A DNA stretch of 64,000 nt from a candidate division TM6 bacterium RIFCSPHIGHO2_12_FULL_36_22 (GCA_001771315.1 METK01000008.1:94624-158623), one strand, 5' to 3'; counted from the first letter of the stretch, positions 45,905 to 54,869 are shown. The notes: a model not told the origin generated them from the letters alone. Program-made: numbers and translations.

Positions 45905-45946
45905 AAAAAGAAAGCTCCGGAGAAATTTCTCCGGAGCTTTCTTTTT
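45905..45946. terminator. Bidirectional intrinsic terminator, perfect palindrome
   Basis: 21 bases (45905-45925, core GAAAGCTCCGGAGAAA) are followed directly by their exact reverse complement (45926-45946). A-rich left and T-rich right ends make it work for the plus-strand transcript from 44703 and for the minus-strand gene ending at 45978. Confidence 0.88.
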
Positions 45947-45977
45947 TAATTGGTTATAAGAAAGTTTGTGTCGCTTC

Positions 45978-46421
45978 TTAAGTTTTTGGTGTTGGTTCAT
46001 CCGTGATAGGAAGAGCTAGCGCTCGTTTATAATACTTCCGTTGTCTTGCTTTGGCCTCAGGCCGTTGTCGATACTCCTGCCGATACGCATACTCCTGAAA
46101 ATACCGAGTAGGATCTTTTAACCGATTTTCAAATTTTCTTTTTTTACGCTCAAGAGCAATTTTTTCTTTTAAATTTGTTACTATTTGTATATTAAGCTTT
46201 TTTTTATTAATTTGAGGATCTTCTGAAAAATCTCGACGTCGTCGTAATTTATCAACTTCAAGTTGCAAAACATCGATTTGAATTTGTATATTAGCAATCT
46301 TTTCATTCAAGCTTTTAATTTTTTGTGAAGTTAGTTGCCTTTGTGGTTCTTCAGGAAGAAAATCACCTCCAAATACCCCAATCGATACAAACAGTGTCAA
46401 CAAATAAATATAATGCTTCAT
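45978..46421 (-). CDS. Exported basic coiled-coil protein, unknown function
   Basis: 147 residues. Signal peptide MKHYIYLLTLFVSIGVFG. Residues 30-65 are a Leu/Ile/Lys/Gln helix (KIKSLNEKIANIQIQIDVLQL) with heptad spacing, followed by very basic Arg/Lys-rich stretches (KLRRRRDF, RQRPEAKARQRKYYKR). The mature protein is strongly positively charged, which might suit binding to nucleic acid or an acidic surface, but that is inference. Unrecognised. Confidence 0.6.
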   Translation of the reverse strand: MKHYIYLLTLFVSIGVFGGDFLPEEPQRQLTSQKIKSLNEKIANIQIQIDVLQLEVDKLRRRRDFSEDPQINKKKLNIQIVTNLKEKIALERKKRKFENRLKDPTRYFQEYAYRQEYRQRPEAKARQRKYYKRALALPITDEPTPKT

Positions 46422-46540
46422 TCAAATATCCTAACTTCTATATAAATTATAATCCTACTATGATTATAAAACAATAATACTATAAAAAGCAATACATTAT
46501 AGCAACATTGCTTTCCAAATGCATTATTTCTCTTTTTTTA

Positions 46541-46580
46541 TTGCAACTATAAAAGCTAATGTTGTAAATTAAATAAAAAT
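46541..46580 (+). promoter_or_regulatory. Promoter-like repeat, copy 1 (orphan)
   Basis: TTGCAAC at 46541, then AAAAGCTAATGT and TAAATTAAATAA. It shares this plan with copies at 46806 and 48888. TTGCAA can act as -35, with a -10-like ATAGAT/GTAAAT hexamer 17 bases later. No gene follows this copy directly. Confidence 0.55.
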
Positions 46581-46805
46581 ACCTTTTTGCAAAAAGAAAG
46601 GACGTGAACTCTCTAGTTTTTTAATCCTTTTTAGTCTATTGTTAAGTATTATTCTTTAAACTTCACCTAAAATTTTCCAAACATAAAGTTAATTCATAAC
46701 GATTTTAAATTAAAAACATATAAACAATCAATACACCATATTCATATAAACAATCTACAACTAAAGCTGCCAATAAAAGCTTTGCATTACTTTATTCCTA
46801 TTCTA

Positions 46806-46845
46806 TTGCAACCACAAAAGCTAATGTGATAGGTTAAATTATGGG
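46806..46845 (+). promoter_or_regulatory. Promoter-like repeat, copy 2 (upstream of the A+B gene)
   Basis: TTGCAAC, CACAAAAGCTAATGTG, ATAGGTTAAATTA. 20 of its bases match copy 1 in blocks, and it matches copy 3 at AATGTGATAG(G/A)TTAAAT. It lies about 60-100 bases before the ATG at 46904, with the leader hairpin between. Confidence 0.6.
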
Positions 46846-46849
46846 TTGT

Positions 46850-46888
46850 TTAGGCCGCTATTGAATTTTTAGTAATGGCATTGCCTAA
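46850..46888 (+). promoter_or_regulatory. Leader hairpin next to the ribosome site of the A+B gene
   Basis: TTAGGC (46850-46855) pairs with GCCTAA (46883-46888). Inside it GCTATT (46857-46862) pairs with AATGGC (46874-46879), with one G-U, small bulges and an 11-base loop. It ends 5 bases before GGAG (46894-46897), so it could influence translation. No T-run follows, so it is not a terminator. Confidence 0.5.
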
Positions 46889-46903
46889 TAAATGGAGAGA
46901 AGT

Positions 46904-48853
46904 ATGAAAAAGAAAATGCTGCTTAGTTTGCTGATGTTACTATTATCAACCGTTGCCATGGTCAATTCTATGGTACAGCCAAAGAAATTTGAATCTGAAA
47001 TTACTCAGCTATTAACTGCATTTGCTAAGGCCGCCCAAAAAGGTAAATTCGGTGATTTACCTTCAAAAATTAAGGCCATTTATTTAAAAATTAATCCCAC
47101 TGATCGTGTTCTATCTGAGGAGGAGTTGGCGCTTGAAGTAAAAAAGCTCCCTATTCAAGATCAAGAAAATATTCTTAGACATGGACGCGATACGATTTTT
47201 AAAGCTGTACATAGCGGAGAAATCAATATTAATTATAAGAAGATTAATTATCTGTTTGATACTATTTTTGAAGAACTTCATAAAAGACTCATGAGTGAAG
47301 ATAGGCCGCTTACAGCATGCGGTTATCTAGCCCAAGCTGCATGTATTGGTCTGGATGGTCAGGTTATCTTCCCTGGTATTACAAAAGTTGCTAAATTTCT
47401 GGCACTTGTTGAAGAATTTTTTGATCTTGCTGATGCTGCAAAACCTGACACTCAGCCAATTGCATACTATTTCAATGCTTGGATGGATCTCATGGAAGAT
47501 GAAAATGGTAGAGTACTTCCTGGTCTAGAGAAACTCTATGCTTTCTTAGATACTAATAAAACACAACGCAGAATTCTGGATTTAATTGCTAACTTTAATA
47601 ATGAATTCCCAAATGAGTTAAATAAACCATATGAATTCCTTAAAAAAATCATCTTCAGTCTTTTAGAGCTTAATCCAAATGCGCCATTAGCAGAATATGC
47701 CGACAAAATTTTACCACTGATGATTGATAAAAATGGACAAGTTAAACCCGAACTTAAGGAAGTCTATCAGTTTGTAAGGAATAACAGAAACACAAAAGAC
47801 GTTGTTAAGTTTATTAGGGAATTTGAAAAATTAAATCGACCAGCTCAACAAAAGGATGTATTTAGTAAATATCAAGAGGAGCTTGCTCTCCTCAAAAAAC
47901 ACTTTATAGAAAAATACCCGATTGCAAGACTTCCAAAAGATATTCTTGCAAGGCGTATAGCTGCTAATATTAAATATCTTAATAAGTTAAAAGCTGAGAA
48001 TATAACACTCGAAAGTAGAAAGGCATCCACTACTAGAAAAGCTAATGCCGCAAAATCTGATACTAAGCCAACAACATACACGGAATCTCCTATACAGGAA
48101 ATTATACAAGAAATTATATACAAAACACTTAAGCAACATAGTAATTCCTTAGGAGAATCCTTTGCTGATAATGAAGGCAATATTATTAAGGAACTATGGA
48201 TTGGCCATATTGCTGGTACAACATCTGACATACAAGCAGCAGTGGTAGGCGAAGGCAATTCTTTTGAATATAGCAAACTTCCCAAAGCTATTATTGGTTA
48301 TATTGGCACTAGCTTGGATAACTTACCAACTAGGCTTTCTGAATCTATGCAGATACAAATAAAAGCTCTTCAAAATATTATCATCAAAGAAATGGAAAAA
48401 GTTAGCTTAACTGAAGAACAAAAAAAACAACTTGCTCATACTATGGCTGTCGAAATCATTAATGGAACAATCTATGCCCTTGTTACAAATTTAAGTGGCC
48501 CCTATATTTACACAACAGCCAACCAAGGTTATGAAGCTATCCAGCTTATGGCTACTGATCTTACACGATTAAAAAGTGAATTCTATGAATTATCTAATAA
48601 ACAGAAACTTATTATCACCGACCTTACACGCAAAATAAAGGAAGCCCAAGATGAAAGTCAAAATAAACAAAGCCTTGAACAGGAATTAAAAACTGCTCAA
48701 GACCAAAAAAAATACCTCGATACTGTATACCTAGCCCTCTCTCTCAAGCTTGGTATTGTCAACACCGCCTATTGGATAGCGACATCTAAACTAGCGTGGC
48801 CTATACGCTTTACTGCAAAAACCGGCTATAAAGTTATTCGATACTTATCATAA
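46904..48853 (+). CDS. Exported protein with fused domains A and B
   Basis: 649 residues from the ATG at 46904 (GGAGAG ribosome site; the ATG at 46892 lies upstream of that site). Signal peptide MKKKMLLSLLMLLLSTVAMVNS. Residues to about 375 are domain A, homologous to the whole 50783-51931 protein (shared PNAPLA-YADK-LPLM, VKPELKEV, KYPI, LPKDILARRI). A Lys/Thr/Ser linker (KANAAKSDTKPTTYTE) follows. Domain B, from about 400 to the end, is homologous to the 44703-45629 protein. Domain A is all-helical by appearance, with regular 40-50-residue units. No known family recognised; a structural or host-facing exported protein is possible. Confidence 0.75.
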   Translation: MKKKMLLSLLMLLLSTVAMVNSMVQPKKFESEITQLLTAFAKAAQKGKFGDLPSKIKAIYLKINPTDRVLSEEELALEVKKLPIQDQENILRHGRDTIFKAVHSGEININYKKINYLFDTIFEELHKRLMSEDRPLTACGYLAQAACIGLDGQVIFPGITKVAKFLALVEEFFDLADAAKPDTQPIAYYFNAWMDLMEDENGRVLPGLEKLYAFLDTNKTQRRILDLIANFNNEFPNELNKPYEFLKKIIFSLLELNPNAPLAEYADKILPLMIDKNGQVKPELKEVYQFVRNNRNTKDVVKFIREFEKLNRPAQQKDVFSKYQEELALLKKHFIEKYPIARLPKDILARRIAANIKYLNKLKAENITLESRKASTTRKANAAKSDTKPTTYTESPIQEIIQEIIYKTLKQHSNSLGESFADNEGNIIKELWIGHIAGTTSDIQAAVVGEGNSFEYSKLPKAIIGYIGTSLDNLPTRLSESMQIQIKALQNIIIKEMEKVSLTEEQKKQLAHTMAVEIINGTIYALVTNLSGPYIYTTANQGYEAIQLMATDLTRLKSEFYELSNKQKLIITDLTRKIKEAQDESQNKQSLEQELKTAQDQKKYLDTVYLALSLKLGIVNTAYWIATSKLAWPIRFTAKTGYKVIRYLS

Positions 48854-48887
48854 TATTATCTCGACTAGAGGCTTTTTATTTATTTTC

Positions 48888-48927
48888 TTGCAACTCAAAA
48901 ACCTAATGTGATAGATTAAATAAAAAG
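48888..48927 (+). promoter_or_regulatory. Promoter-like repeat, copy 3
   Basis: TTGCAAC, TCAAAAACCTAATGTG, ATAGATTAAATAAAAAG. Best conserved against copy 2 in the AATGTGATAG block and against copy 1 in the TTAAATAAAAA block. It lies about 30-60 bases before the ATG at 48952. Confidence 0.6.
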
Positions 48928-48951
48928 GTCGTTTTACAGAAAGAATACTCA

Positions 48952-49467
48952 ATGTCTGAAAGAAAATATTTCATTGATGGATTCCCTATTTGCGCTGCAT
49001 TTTATTATTGCATTGCTAAGCGCCTTGGGTATACAGAGGATGAGTCAAAAAGTTTGGGTCTCACACGTGCTATATTCTTTGCTGCAGCCAAGTTTGGTTA
49101 TATTGGTGATGAAACAAAAAAGGTTGTACCTCTTGCCAAAGAACTTGAAGTAGATCAACTTCAATTTGCAGGTCTACCAACGTATATTGTACACGAGAAA
49201 GGCCACAAAGAATTTTTTGGTATTATGGGAAATGATATCATTAAGCCAGATCAGTATAATAGCCAGGTAATTAACAAATTTAACTCTAAGCGTAGTGGTG
49301 CTTATGAGTACTTCATTGAGCAGGTTAATGAATTTCTGAAAGACAAGAGTGATGATGAACTGAATTCAGTGATTTCTTATGATTTATATACCGAAATTCG
49401 CGATCAATTTAGAGAAATAGAATTCTACAATGCACTACCAACCACAACCAATAGCTCTCGATCCTGA
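48952..49467 (+). CDS. Soluble cytoplasmic protein, unknown function
   Basis: 171 residues without signal peptide or membrane helix. It opens MSERKYFIDGFPICAAFYYCIAKRLGYTEDES; the middle has a hydrophobic/aromatic pattern (FAAAKFGYIGDETKK), and the end is acidic and helical (LKDKSDDELNSVISYDLYTE). I do not recognise it. It is driven by a copy of the same promoter-like repeat as the exported A+B gene just upstream, so the two may be co-regulated. AGAAAG is a weak ribosome-like site about 9 bases before the ATG. Confidence 0.6.
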   Translation: MSERKYFIDGFPICAAFYYCIAKRLGYTEDESKSLGLTRAIFFAAAKFGYIGDETKKVVPLAKELEVDQLQFAGLPTYIVHEKGHKEFFGIMGNDIIKPDQYNSQVINKFNSKRSGAYEYFIEQVNEFLKDKSDDELNSVISYDLYTEIRDQFREIEFYNALPTTTNSSRS

Positions 49468-49481
49468 AGAATATCATACTG

Positions 49482-49507
49482 AATTTAGGTTCATTTTGGC
49501 CTAAATT
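49482..49507. terminator. Possible weak two-way terminator
   Basis: AATTTAGG (49482-49489) and CCTAAATT (49500-49507) form an 8-bp stem with a 10-base loop between the convergent genes ending at 49467 and 49514. There is only a short T-run, so the assignment is tentative. Confidence 0.4.
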
Positions 49508-49513
49508 TGGTTT

Positions 49514-50578
49514 CTAACGAATCTTTAGGGTCATAAGTGCAATAAGACAAAGAATAAAGGAAATAATGCCAAATCGGACCGTTATTTTTGATTCTTTCCA
49601 TCCCAACAGTTCAAAGTGATGATGTATAGGGGCCATTCGGAAAAATCGGCGTCCCCATAATTTGAAAGAAAACACCTGAATAATGACAGAAAGAGTCTCT
49701 AAAACGAATAGACCACCTGCTATGGGAAGAAGGAGTTCCTGTTTACTCATAAGTGCAATAAGACCCAAAGCGGCTCCTAGAGCCAAAGATCCTATATCAC
49801 CCATAAAAATTTGAGCTGGGTAGGTATTGTACCAGAGAAAACCAAGAGAGGCACCAATCAAGGAGGCACCAACAATTGTTAATTCTGCAGTATTGGCAAA
49901 AGGAATGCCTAAGTATGCTGATATAATAAGATGTCCAGCCAAATAACAAATAATAGCGAAGGTAGCAAAATTAAGAATAAGAGAACCGATTGCAAGACCA
50001 TCAAGGCCATCTGTCAAATTAACAGCATTACTAGTACCAATCAGAATAAACATAATCCAGGGAATAAAAAACAGCCCCAAATCAGGAGAAAAACCCTTGA
50101 TAAAAGGCAAAGATAAATGGGTATTTATACCACCAACATAAATCAAGAGAAGGCTAATAAATGCCGCCGCTCCTGTTTGAAGAAATATTTTGGCTCGTGC
50201 TGACATGCCTTTTTTTTGCTTAATTTTTGACCAATCATCCAAAAATCCGATCAGGCCGTATATCCAGAGGGTTATAAGGAAAATCCAAACATAAGATTGA
50301 GATAAATTACACCAAAGAAGCGTTGTAAGAGACACAACAAAAAGAATAAATAAGCCTCCCATAGTAGGCATATCGTTTTTTGATTGGTGGGTATCAGGGG
50401 TATATTCCCGCGCTTTTGATCGAAACTGCTTTCTTGAGAAAGCTATAAACCAACCGCCCCCTATAAAAGAGAACATTAAGGCTGATAATAGTGCTGCCAT
50501 AGCTCGAAAGCTAATATAGTGAATAACGTTAAATCCAGAGTGAACATTGATAAGAACTTTCGAGAGAAAATATATCAT
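49514..50578 (-). CDS. mraY: Phospho-MurNAc-pentapeptide transferase MraY
   Basis: 354 residues, about ten membrane helices. Transfers phospho-MurNAc-pentapeptide to undecaprenyl phosphate, making lipid I. Motifs: FLDDWSKIKQKKGMSARAK (Asp-Asp for Mg), NLTDGLDGLAIGSL, FMGDIGSLALGAALG, and APIHHHFELLGWKESKITVRF with the His triad. I use the ATG at 50578; a TTG at 50590 would add four residues. It stands alone, not in a dcw cluster; murG and murB are elsewhere in the window. Confidence 0.96.
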   Translation of the reverse strand: MIYFLSKVLINVHSGFNVIHYISFRAMAALLSALMFSFIGGGWFIAFSRKQFRSKAREYTPDTHQSKNDMPTMGGLFILFVVSLTTLLWCNLSQSYVWIFLITLWIYGLIGFLDDWSKIKQKKGMSARAKIFLQTGAAAFISLLLIYVGGINTHLSLPFIKGFSPDLGLFFIPWIMFILIGTSNAVNLTDGLDGLAIGSLILNFATFAIICYLAGHLIISAYLGIPFANTAELTIVGASLIGASLGFLWYNTYPAQIFMGDIGSLALGAALGLIALMSKQELLLPIAGGLFVLETLSVIIQVFSFKLWGRRFFRMAPIHHHFELLGWKESKITVRFGIISFILCLIALMTLKIR

Positions 50579-50782
50579 ACTTTTGCCCAAAATGTGGTTA
50601 GAAACAGCTTATTCCCAAGATAGCCGCTTTTTAGCGTAAATGCAAGATCAAAAGTAGCTCTAGATCGCTCCATTTGACTTTATATAGGCATTATTTTAAA
50701 CTGTTATTACAATAAAAAATTAGGTTTTATGCTAATTTTAGATTAAAACTGGTATTTATTATATAGGTTGGAAGGGACAACT

Positions 50783-51931
50783 ATGAAGAATAAATTATTC
50801 AGCACACTGCTGCTCTTATTATCAGCTGGTGTCATGGTCAGCCCTATTGCTGCCAAAGCACCAACACTTACAAAAGAAACAACTCAAGTATTGGAGATGC
50901 TTACTGTAGCAGCTCAAAAAACCGGCTATAACAACTTACCAAAAGAATTACGTAATATTTATACTCAAATCAATCCTTCGAATCATGTACTTTCTCAAGC
51001 TGAACTTAAACTTGTTTTAAGTAGAATTCCTGCAAATGAATCAGCTAAGATCTTACTTGATGGACGTACGGCTATCTTACAAGCTATACAGAATGGAACA
51101 CTTGAAGTGAACTATGACTTTGTTCACGGTATGTTTGAATCTCTTTTTGAACAAATGCATAAAACACTTATGACGGAACAAAGCCCAATTGCTATGTATG
51201 CTGGCTTGGCTCAAGCTTTATGTCTTGGTAATGATAACCAGGTTATGTTTCCTGAAGTAACAAAGGTGGCTAAGTTCTTACTGCTTGTAGAAGATTTTCT
51301 TGATATGAACGAAGCTAAACAAAAAAATGCAAAGCCATTATGTTACTACTTTATCCAATGGATGAAGCTTATGGAAAATGAAAATGGTCAAGTGCTATCT
51401 GGTTTAGAAAAATTCTACAAATTTTTAGATGAAAACAAGGAACAACGTGTTGCCCAAACTTTAATTACTAACTTTGACTCTACATTTAAGCAAGAATTGC
51501 AACATCCATATGAATTCCTTGAAAACATTATCACCAGCATTCTTGGTCTTGATCCAAATGCGCCATTAGCTGCGTATGCAGACAAGGCTCTTCCATTAAT
51601 GCTCGATGAAAATGCAAATGTTAAACCAGAACTTAAAGAAGTACATGCGTTTATTAAGGAAAATAGAGAAACTAAGAAAATTGCTAAATTCCTTAGTGAG
51701 CTTGATAGATTGAGAAAAAAGATCCAAAAGCAAACTGCATTTTCAGAAGAAACTAGCAAGTATCAAGGTGATCTTATACAACTTAAGCTTCACTTTGAAA
51801 AGAAATATCCGATAGAATTACTTCCAAAGGATATTCTTGCAAGACGTATTTCAAGTAACATTAGGTTTCTTAACAAACTAAAAAATGAGGGTAAAACTCT
51901 CAATAGTATAAAGGATGCATTGGTCTTCTAA
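50783..51931 (+). CDS. Exported protein, domain A only, modular A/B family
   Basis: 382 residues from the ATG at 50783 (GGAAGGG 6 bases before it; the TTG at 50768 precedes that site). Signal peptide MKNKLFSTLLLLLSAGVMVSPIAA. The whole mature protein aligns with the N-terminal 375 residues of the 46904 protein: EN(E/G)NGQVL-GLEK-Y-FLD-NK, PYEFL(E/K)-II-S(I/L)L, DPNAPLAAYADKALPLM, VKPELKEV and KYPIELLPKDILARRIS. It appears helical. Its stop overlaps the mnmG start (TAATG), so an exported protein of unknown role and a tRNA-modification gene are coupled. Confidence 0.72.
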   Translation: MKNKLFSTLLLLLSAGVMVSPIAAKAPTLTKETTQVLEMLTVAAQKTGYNNLPKELRNIYTQINPSNHVLSQAELKLVLSRIPANESAKILLDGRTAILQAIQNGTLEVNYDFVHGMFESLFEQMHKTLMTEQSPIAMYAGLAQALCLGNDNQVMFPEVTKVAKFLLLVEDFLDMNEAKQKNAKPLCYYFIQWMKLMENENGQVLSGLEKFYKFLDENKEQRVAQTLITNFDSTFKQELQHPYEFLENIITSILGLDPNAPLAAYADKALPLMLDENANVKPELKEVHAFIKENRETKKIAKFLSELDRLRKKIQKQTAFSEETSKYQGDLIQLKLHFEKKYPIELLPKDILARRISSNIRFLNKLKNEGKTLNSIKDALVF

Positions 51932-53748
51932 TGGACAAATCATTTTCAAATAGTTTTGATGTTATAATAGTTGGTGGCGGTCATGCCGGTATAGAAGCTG
52001 CATATGCCGCTGCAACTATGGGTTCAAATACTCTATTACTAACTCTTAATAAAAATCGCATTGGCTGGATGCCCTGTAACCCCGCAATTGGGGGTTTAGG
52101 CAAAAGCCATATTGTTTTTGAAATCAGTGCACTTGGTGGCTTAATGCCCCAATTATGTACACAAACTTATATACAAGCCCGTATGCTCAACACCAAAAAA
52201 GGACCTGCTGTTCAAGGGTTAAGACTTCAAATCGATAAAGAAAAATATGCAAAACTCAGCCGTCAACGACTTGAGAATTTAAAAAATCTCACAATTATCG
52301 AAGATATGGTAGAAAGCATCTTGTTGAATGATAACAAGCAAATTTCTGGTATTATGACCAAAAACAATCACGAATTTTATGCCCCATCCGTTGTTATTAC
52401 AACTGGAACTTTTCTTAAAGGTGTAATCCATATCGGAGAAGAAAACCGTTCTGGTGGCCGTGCTGATGAAAAAGCAGCAAATTCTCTCTCTCCACAACTC
52501 AAGGAATTAGGGCTGAAGGTAGGACGACTTAAAACAGGTACTCCACCACGATTACTCAAAGAAAGTGTCGATTTTAGCAAGATGGAAGTTCAAGATGCTC
52601 ATCATCTCGAATACTTGTTTGAATTTTATCCACATAAAGTAAATAATACACATGATTGCTATATAACACATACCAATACAACAACACATCAAATTATCAA
52701 AGACAACTTAGATCGTTCAGCTTTGTTTGGTGGCAGAATTGAGGGAATTGGTCCACGTTACTGCCCTTCCATTGAGGATAAAATATTCAGATTTGCAGAC
52801 AAATCATCCCATCATGTTTTTGTAGAACCCGAAGGTGCTGATTCAAATGAATTATACCCGAACGGCCTTTCAACATCGCTCCCTCTTGATGTACAACTCG
52901 ATTATATTCACAGTATTAAAGGCTTTGAAAACGCTATAATCACTAAACCTGGCTATGCAATTGAATATGATTTCGTACATCCAGAACAATTGAAACAAAC
53001 ACTTGAAGTTAAAACAATTTCAGGGTTGTTTTTAGCGGGACAAATCAATGGTACAACTGGATATGAAGAAGCTGCGGGTCAAGGATTAATAGCTGGTATT
53101 AATGCGCACTTGATGGTTAATAAAAAAGAACCGTTCATTCTCAAGCGAGAAGAATCATATATTGGTGTTATGATCGATGATCTTGTGTCTCTTGGTGTTG
53201 ATGAACCATACAGAATGTTTACATCACGCGCTGAACACAGAATCAGTTTACGACAAGACAATGCATTTATGCGCCTTACTGACCGTGGTTACCAACTTGG
53301 TTTAATTGGTGAACAGTTATACTTTGATTTTTGTAAAGAAAAAAACCTTGTAACAAAAATTGTAGCTGATTTACGAGCTAAACATACAACTGGTGAATTA
53401 TTGAGAATGTTTGGTGAATTAATTTGTAACAAAGAGGCTATTCGCGCTTTAACATCGGAACATCTTTCTGATCGTGCTGTATTAAATATTTATTCCGATA
53501 TTAAGTACTACGAATACTTACTGCGTGAGCAAAAAGAAATCGCTAAAGCAGAAAAATACCGCACAATGAAAATCCCAGAAAAATTGAACATTTTAGCTAT
53601 TTCTGGACTATCCAAAGAACTTCAAGAAAAATTAAAACGATATAAACCTACGACTATCGCCCAAGCCATGTTGATTCCTGGTATGACACCTGCTGCAATA
53701 TCTCTTCTTATTTTCAGATCACGAGAACAGCACCAAAGCGTTGCGTAG
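51931..53748 (+). CDS. mnmG: tRNA uridine-5-carboxymethylaminomethyl modification enzyme MnmG
   Basis: 605 residues (formerly GidA). With MnmE it adds an aminomethyl-type group to U34 of certain tRNAs, using FAD and a folate one-carbon unit. Motifs: DVIIVGGGHAGIEAAYAAATMG (FAD), GGLGKSHIVFEISALGG, MLNTKKGPAVQGLR (Cys-region helix), TGTFLKG, GQINGTTGYEEAAGQGLIAG, and the helical C-terminal domain. Length slightly below the usual 620-630. The ATG overlaps the previous stop. No mnmE in the window. Confidence 0.96.
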   Translation: MDKSFSNSFDVIIVGGGHAGIEAAYAAATMGSNTLLLTLNKNRIGWMPCNPAIGGLGKSHIVFEISALGGLMPQLCTQTYIQARMLNTKKGPAVQGLRLQIDKEKYAKLSRQRLENLKNLTIIEDMVESILLNDNKQISGIMTKNNHEFYAPSVVITTGTFLKGVIHIGEENRSGGRADEKAANSLSPQLKELGLKVGRLKTGTPPRLLKESVDFSKMEVQDAHHLEYLFEFYPHKVNNTHDCYITHTNTTTHQIIKDNLDRSALFGGRIEGIGPRYCPSIEDKIFRFADKSSHHVFVEPEGADSNELYPNGLSTSLPLDVQLDYIHSIKGFENAIITKPGYAIEYDFVHPEQLKQTLEVKTISGLFLAGQINGTTGYEEAAGQGLIAGINAHLMVNKKEPFILKREESYIGVMIDDLVSLGVDEPYRMFTSRAEHRISLRQDNAFMRLTDRGYQLGLIGEQLYFDFCKEKNLVTKIVADLRAKHTTGELLRMFGELICNKEAIRALTSEHLSDRAVLNIYSDIKYYEYLLREQKEIAKAEKYRTMKIPEKLNILAISGLSKELQEKLKRYKPTTIAQAMLIPGMTPAAISLLIFRSREQHQSVA

Positions 53749-53924
53749 TATCAGTAAGCTACTTGCCGTCAAAGAAGCGACAATATGCAAACCTTTTAGT
53801 GCAATCTGCATGCATAAAGTTACAATAAGGCTTTTTGTACACAACGTCATAGACAATTATTTTTCCTTACATTAGACTTTTAATTCTACTAATTGAAATA
53901 ATAAAATGTGTTAGGAAAAAATTT

Positions 53925-54293
53925 ATGTCAAAGAAGACAGGCTTGTGTATTATAGCAGCAATGTGGGTCTTAAATTTATGCAGTGGTGGAGATGAAGTTA
54001 AAGTCAATAGAAAAAGACCGTTAGCAGTTACAGATGATAAAAAAGAAGAATCTAAAAAACATCTGCGACTTATACAACCAGCCAGTAATAACTCAAGTTT
54101 ATCTGGTGATTCGATATTATCTAGGGACTCAAATTCATCATTTTTTGCTCAATCAGATACACCACCACCACCTCCACGTAATTTGCTTTCATCTATGAAA
54201 ATTTTACCGACTGATCCAAATACGTTAAGTATTGAAGAACGTCAAATTTTATTTGCAATGTTCGCTACAGCCAGTGATGTATGGAAGCCTTAA
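53925..54293 (+). CDS. Small exported protein, low complexity
   Basis: 122 residues. Signal peptide-like start (MSKKTGLCIIAAMWVLNLCSG), then a basic patch (NRKRPLAVTDDKKEESKKHLR), a Ser/Asn-rich stretch (NNSSLSGDSILSRDSNSSFF), TPPPPPRN, and a short hydrophobic end. Mostly disordered by appearance. LNLC is not a good lipobox. It is the first of three consecutive small exported genes. The 176-base gap before it holds nothing I can name. Confidence 0.55.
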   Translation: MSKKTGLCIIAAMWVLNLCSGGDEVKVNRKRPLAVTDDKKEESKKHLRLIQPASNNSSLSGDSILSRDSNSSFFAQSDTPPPPPRNLLSSMKILPTDPNTLSIEERQILFAMFATASDVWKP

Positions 54294-54365
54294 AAAAAAG
54301 ATTCTTGATAGTATACTGAAACTGTTTAGACTAAACGTTAGATTAACTAGTTTTAGGGAAAAAAA

Positions 54366-54869
54366 ATGAAACTAATGTTTTTACTCGGTCTGTTTTGCAT
54401 TACATTAGGCGCTAGTGATAAATCAGTATCCGAGTTAATCAATCAATGTAATATCTTCATCGAACCAGATAAACTTTCTGCTAATGTTGATGTTGCTGAA
54501 TTCCATGATGATCTTGCCTTTGCATTTTACTATCAACTGTCTGCAAGCGATATTAATGTTCCGCAACTCCATGTAGCTAAGATGCTTTCCATATATCTTC
54601 CTGAGCTATCTGAATTTTGTGAACATTTTAACGTACGAAAAATAACATTAAGTCCTAAAAATCCCTACAATTTTATTTTAATTTTCAATAATAAAGTGCA
54701 AAAAGATCACGTATTCAAAGGGCTTTCCGATATTGCATATATTCATACAATTCAATTTCCAAAACCTATTGCAAAACAAACTTTTTTTCTCACAGGATTA
54801 GGCATTTGTGCTACTGTTGGCATGTATCAATTAATCAAAAAAATCGGAATCATTCCATTTTTAACATAA
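54366..54869 (+). CDS. Exported protein with C-terminal membrane helix, unknown
   Basis: 167 residues. Short signal peptide MKLMFLLGLFCITLGAS, with AGGGA 8 bases upstream of the ATG. The mature part is globular with no known motif (EFHDDLAFAFYYQLSASDINVPQL), and a single hydrophobic helix near the end (TFFLTGLGICATVGMYQLI) would anchor it in a membrane. No family recognised. 18 bases separate it from the next exported gene, so they are probably co-transcribed. Confidence 0.6.
   Translation: MKLMFLLGLFCITLGASDKSVSELINQCNIFIEPDKLSANVDVAEFHDDLAFAFYYQLSASDINVPQLHVAKMLSIYLPELSEFCEHFNVRKITLSPKNPYNFILIFNNKVQKDHVFKGLSDIAYIHTIQFPKPIAKQTFFLTGLGICATVGMYQLIKKIGIIPFLT

Larger units (their letters stand above)
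46422..46903 (+). other. 482-base gap with two promoter repeats and a leader hairpin
   Basis: AT-rich stretch without a gene. It holds two copies of the 40-base promoter-like repeat (46541 and 46806) and a hairpin just before the next ribosome site. After the first copy comes a ribosome-like AAAGGA and GTG at about 46599, but that frame stops after six codons, so the first promoter now drives nothing visible. The rest shows no structure I can name. Confidence 0.6.

Noticed and set aside
53749-53924. Possible decayed gene before the low-complexity exported protein
   Set aside because: One frame is open for part of the gap, but it has no protein-like pattern or recognisable motif.
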